Below are positions 5,474 to 6,815 of a stretch of DNA of 6,815 bases, one piece after another (position 1 is the stretch's first letter; every line of letters begins with the position of its first letter). The stretch is from an uncultured Mollicutes bacterium (GTDB lineage: Bacteria; Bacillota_I; Bacilli_A; MAG-NZ): assembly GCA_913064935.1 (NCBI GenBank), contig CAJYBF010000054.1, positions 1 to 6,815 of the forward strand, in the 5' to 3' direction. The notes under the pieces are model-generated. The model saw only the letters and a program-made list of their open reading frames with translations, was not told the DNA's origin and searched no databases. The translations under genes and the position numbers were made by a program.

Positions 5474-5784
5474 AGCAATTAAGTGTTTCAGAACTTAAAA
5501 AAATAAACAAAAAATCAATCAATCTTATTGATGTTAGAGAGCCTAATGAGTTTGAATTAGCCCATATCCCAAACTCTACCAACGTTCCATTAAAAACATT
5601 ACTGAGTTCTCCTAATGATTATATTAAGGATACAACTCATATTGTTTGTGCAAGCGGATCAAGAAGTAAAAAAGTTTGTAAGAAATTACATAAAAAAGGA
5701 TTTGAAGTAATAAATATATTAGGCGGGACAAGTGCCTATGGTAAAAATTACTCACTTATTAGATATATAAAAACGGGAAAATAA
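5455..5784 (+). CDS. Single-domain rhodanese-like sulfurtransferase
   Basis: This 109-residue cytoplasmic protein consists of one rhodanese domain. It has [23 protein letters not shown] (24-46), the hallmark D-V-R-E and H-I-P-x-S/A-x-N motifs. The active loop CASGSRS (65-71) has C65 as the persulfide-carrying cysteine, and a GG-T-S-A-Y turn follows near 90-95. The loop is the seven-residue sulfurtransferase form, not the longer phosphatase (Cdc25) form. The sulfur donor and acceptor are not shown by the sequence. The ATG at 5455 has CAGGAG (5444-5449) five bases upstream, inside metK, and the genes overlap by 19 bases in different frames. It should therefore be translationally coupled to metK and governed by the same riboswitch. 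A role in sulfur handling is implied by context; the exact partner is not. The stop codon lies in the loop of the downstream terminator. Confidence 0.93.
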   Translation: MSKQPLKQLSVSELKKINKKSINLIDVREPNEFELAHIPNSTNVPLKTLLSSPNDYIKDTTHIVCASGSRSKKVCKKLHKKGFEVINILGGTSAYGKNYSLIRYIKTGK

Positions 5785-5796
5785 TTTCCCGTTTTT
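5769..5796. terminator. Bidirectional terminator between the rhodanese and flavoprotein genes
   Basis: AAAAACGGGAAA (5769-5780) and TTTCCCGTTTTT (5785-5796) pair perfectly over 12 bases around the loop ATAA, with U-tracts available in both directions. The rhodanese stop is in the loop (5782-5784) and the opposing gene's stop begins at the edge of the stem (5795-5797), so both convergent genes end on it. Confidence 0.9.
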
Positions 5797-6815
5797 ATAT
5801 GCTCAAACCAGCAGCATGGCCGGTTGATAAAGCTATTGTAAGGTTATATCCACCTGTTTTACCATCTAAGTCTAGTACTTCTCCAACGAAATATAGATTG
5901 TATACACATTTTGATTCCATTGTTTTGGTATCAATATCTTCTATAGATACTCCGCCACCAGTAACTATGGCATGGTCATACCCTTTTGTAGAGTTAATGA
6001 TTATTTTAAAGTTCTTAACCATCTCAATCATTTTATTCATTCGATCTTTACTAATTTCAGAAAGATTTTGTGAAGTGTTTGTTTCTTTTATAATGAAATC
6101 AACAAACCTTTTTGGTAATAATCCTCTTAACACTGCTGCTACAGATTCTTCTTCTTTGATTCGTTCAGTTAAGTAATCTCGTTTAATCTCAGGTAGTAAA
6201 TCTATTCTAAGTTCAACTGGACCCTTTTTAAGTCCATAATGGACATGCTTTGAAATATTCAAAACAATAGGACCACTAATACCAAAGTGAGTAAAAATGA
6301 ATGCTCCACTGTATTTAGTTTTGTTGTACTTCAAGTCTACGTTCTTCATTGATATTCCTTGAAGAGCTTTATCTTGAATAAACTTATCATTTGAGACTAA
6401 AGGAGTGTTAGTAGGAAATGCATCTATTATTATATGATTAAATGTTTTCCCAACATCGTATCCAACTCCTGTGGAACCAAGTTTAGGATATGTAAGCCCA
6501 CCTGTAGCAATCACTAAGTGTTTACAGGTATACTTTTGAACATTGGTATTAACAATGAAATCATATTTCTCCTTAGTTACATTTATAACTTCCTCATGGT
6601 GTATATCCACTCCGCTACTCTTTAAATCACTAACCATAGCATCAAGGATATCTCTAGCTTTACCACTGACTGGAAAAACTTTATTATCTTCTTCTTCTTT
6701 TAGCTCAACACAAAGTTCTTCGAAATATCTAAATATTTCATTAGGCTCAAATCTACTTAAGGATTTATATAAAAACCTATTATTAACATGCGCCATAAAC
6801 TCAGTAGTATTTTTT
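5795..6815 (-). CDS. BaiN/HI0933-family NAD(P)/FAD-dependent flavoprotein, N-terminus beyond the right edge
   Basis: This is a predicted flavoprotein oxidoreductase of about 400 residues, of which about 340 are present. The frame stays open past the ATG at 6796 to the window edge, and the extra codons (KNTTEF before M) fit the family alignment. That ATG is therefore internal, and the true start, with the Rossmann GxGxxG motif for FAD, is missing. Counting from M at 6796, visible family features are FLYKSLSRF (8-16), KVFPVSGKARDILDA (39-53), the second nucleotide-associated motif VIATGGLTYPKLGSTGVGYD (95-114), THFGISGP (169-176), VTGGG (279-283), and the C-terminal LYFVGEVLDLDGKTGGYNLTIALSTGHAAG (302-331). 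Members have been linked to bile-acid reduction (BaiN), but most are of unknown function, so the reaction should not be assumed. No membrane segments are visible. It is convergent with the rhodanese gene and shares its terminator. Confidence 0.93.
   Translation of the reverse strand, partial: KNTTEFMAHVNNRFLYKSLSRFEPNEIFRYFEELCVELKEEEDNKVFPVSGKARDILDAMVSDLKSSGVDIHHEEVINVTKEKYDFIVNTNVQKYTCKHLVIATGGLTYPKLGSTGVGYDVGKTFNHIIIDAFPTNTPLVSNDKFIQDKALQGISMKNVDLKYNKTKYSGAFIFTHFGISGPIVLNISKHVHYGLKKGPVELRIDLLPEIKRDYLTERIKEEESVAAVLRGLLPKRFVDFIIKETNTSQNLSEISKDRMNKMIEMVKNFKIIINSTKGYDHAIVTGGGVSIEDIDTKTMESKCVYNLYFVGEVLDLDGKTGGYNLTIALSTGHAAGLSI

Noticed and set aside
5295..5582. Minus-strand frame of 95 residues across the metK/rhodanese junction
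   Set aside because: It overlaps two conserved genes completely and has no start signals of its own.
5799..6176. Plus-strand frame of 125 residues opposite the flavoprotein gene
   Set aside because: It is the antisense of a conserved C-terminal flavoprotein domain and starts right after a terminator without a ribosome binding site.

Overview
The window is about 97% AT-rich DNA from a low-GC Gram-positive-type bacterium. The evidence is strong AGGAGG-type ribosome binding sites, A/T-ending codons, mostly AGA arginine codons, a SAM-I (S-box) riboswitch and a VanS/PhoR-like two-component pair. All seven visible stops are TAA and tryptophan is encoded by TGG, so the standard code fits. A clostridial lineage or a free-living relative of the Mollicutes (Izemoplasma/Haloplasma type) is plausible, but the genus cannot be fixed from this sequence. 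The first ~190 bases are GC-rich, unlike everything else, and are most simply a chimeric join at a contig edge.

Layout. (1) 1-385, minus strand: the start of a small, probably exported protein. Its frame runs unbroken through the composition switch and off the left edge. (2) 386-636: a divergent regulatory region with two clusters of three 11-bp-phased direct repeats (TNTGAAN5), the kind of site bound by OmpR/PhoB-family regulators. (3) 637-3056, plus: an OmpR-family response regulator and a membrane histidine kinase with a large unrecognised external domain; their ends overlap by one base. (4) 3062-3301, minus: a 79-residue protein with eight cysteines (cysteine-rich small domain type) that has its own near-consensus promoter. 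It converges on the kinase gene at a shared terminator whose two arms encode the last residues of both proteins. (5) 3403-4056, plus: a Crp/Fnr-family regulator, divergent from the Cys-rich gene. (6) 4099-5784, plus: a consensus promoter, a SAM-I riboswitch with a readable terminator/antiterminator switch, metK, and a single-domain rhodanese whose start lies inside metK. (7) 5795-6815, minus: a BaiN/HI0933-family flavoprotein whose N-terminus lies beyond the right edge. It is separated from the rhodanese by a second shared terminator.

How the genes may work together. The response regulator and kinase form one signalling unit. The paired repeat clusters suggest that the regulator controls its own operon and the divergent exported protein, giving a candidate three-part envelope-stress module (inference). 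metK and the rhodanese are one SAM-controlled sulfur-metabolism transcription unit. The Crp/Fnr regulator and the Cys-rich protein share a 101-base intergenic region and may be linked, but nothing in the sequence shows what they sense.
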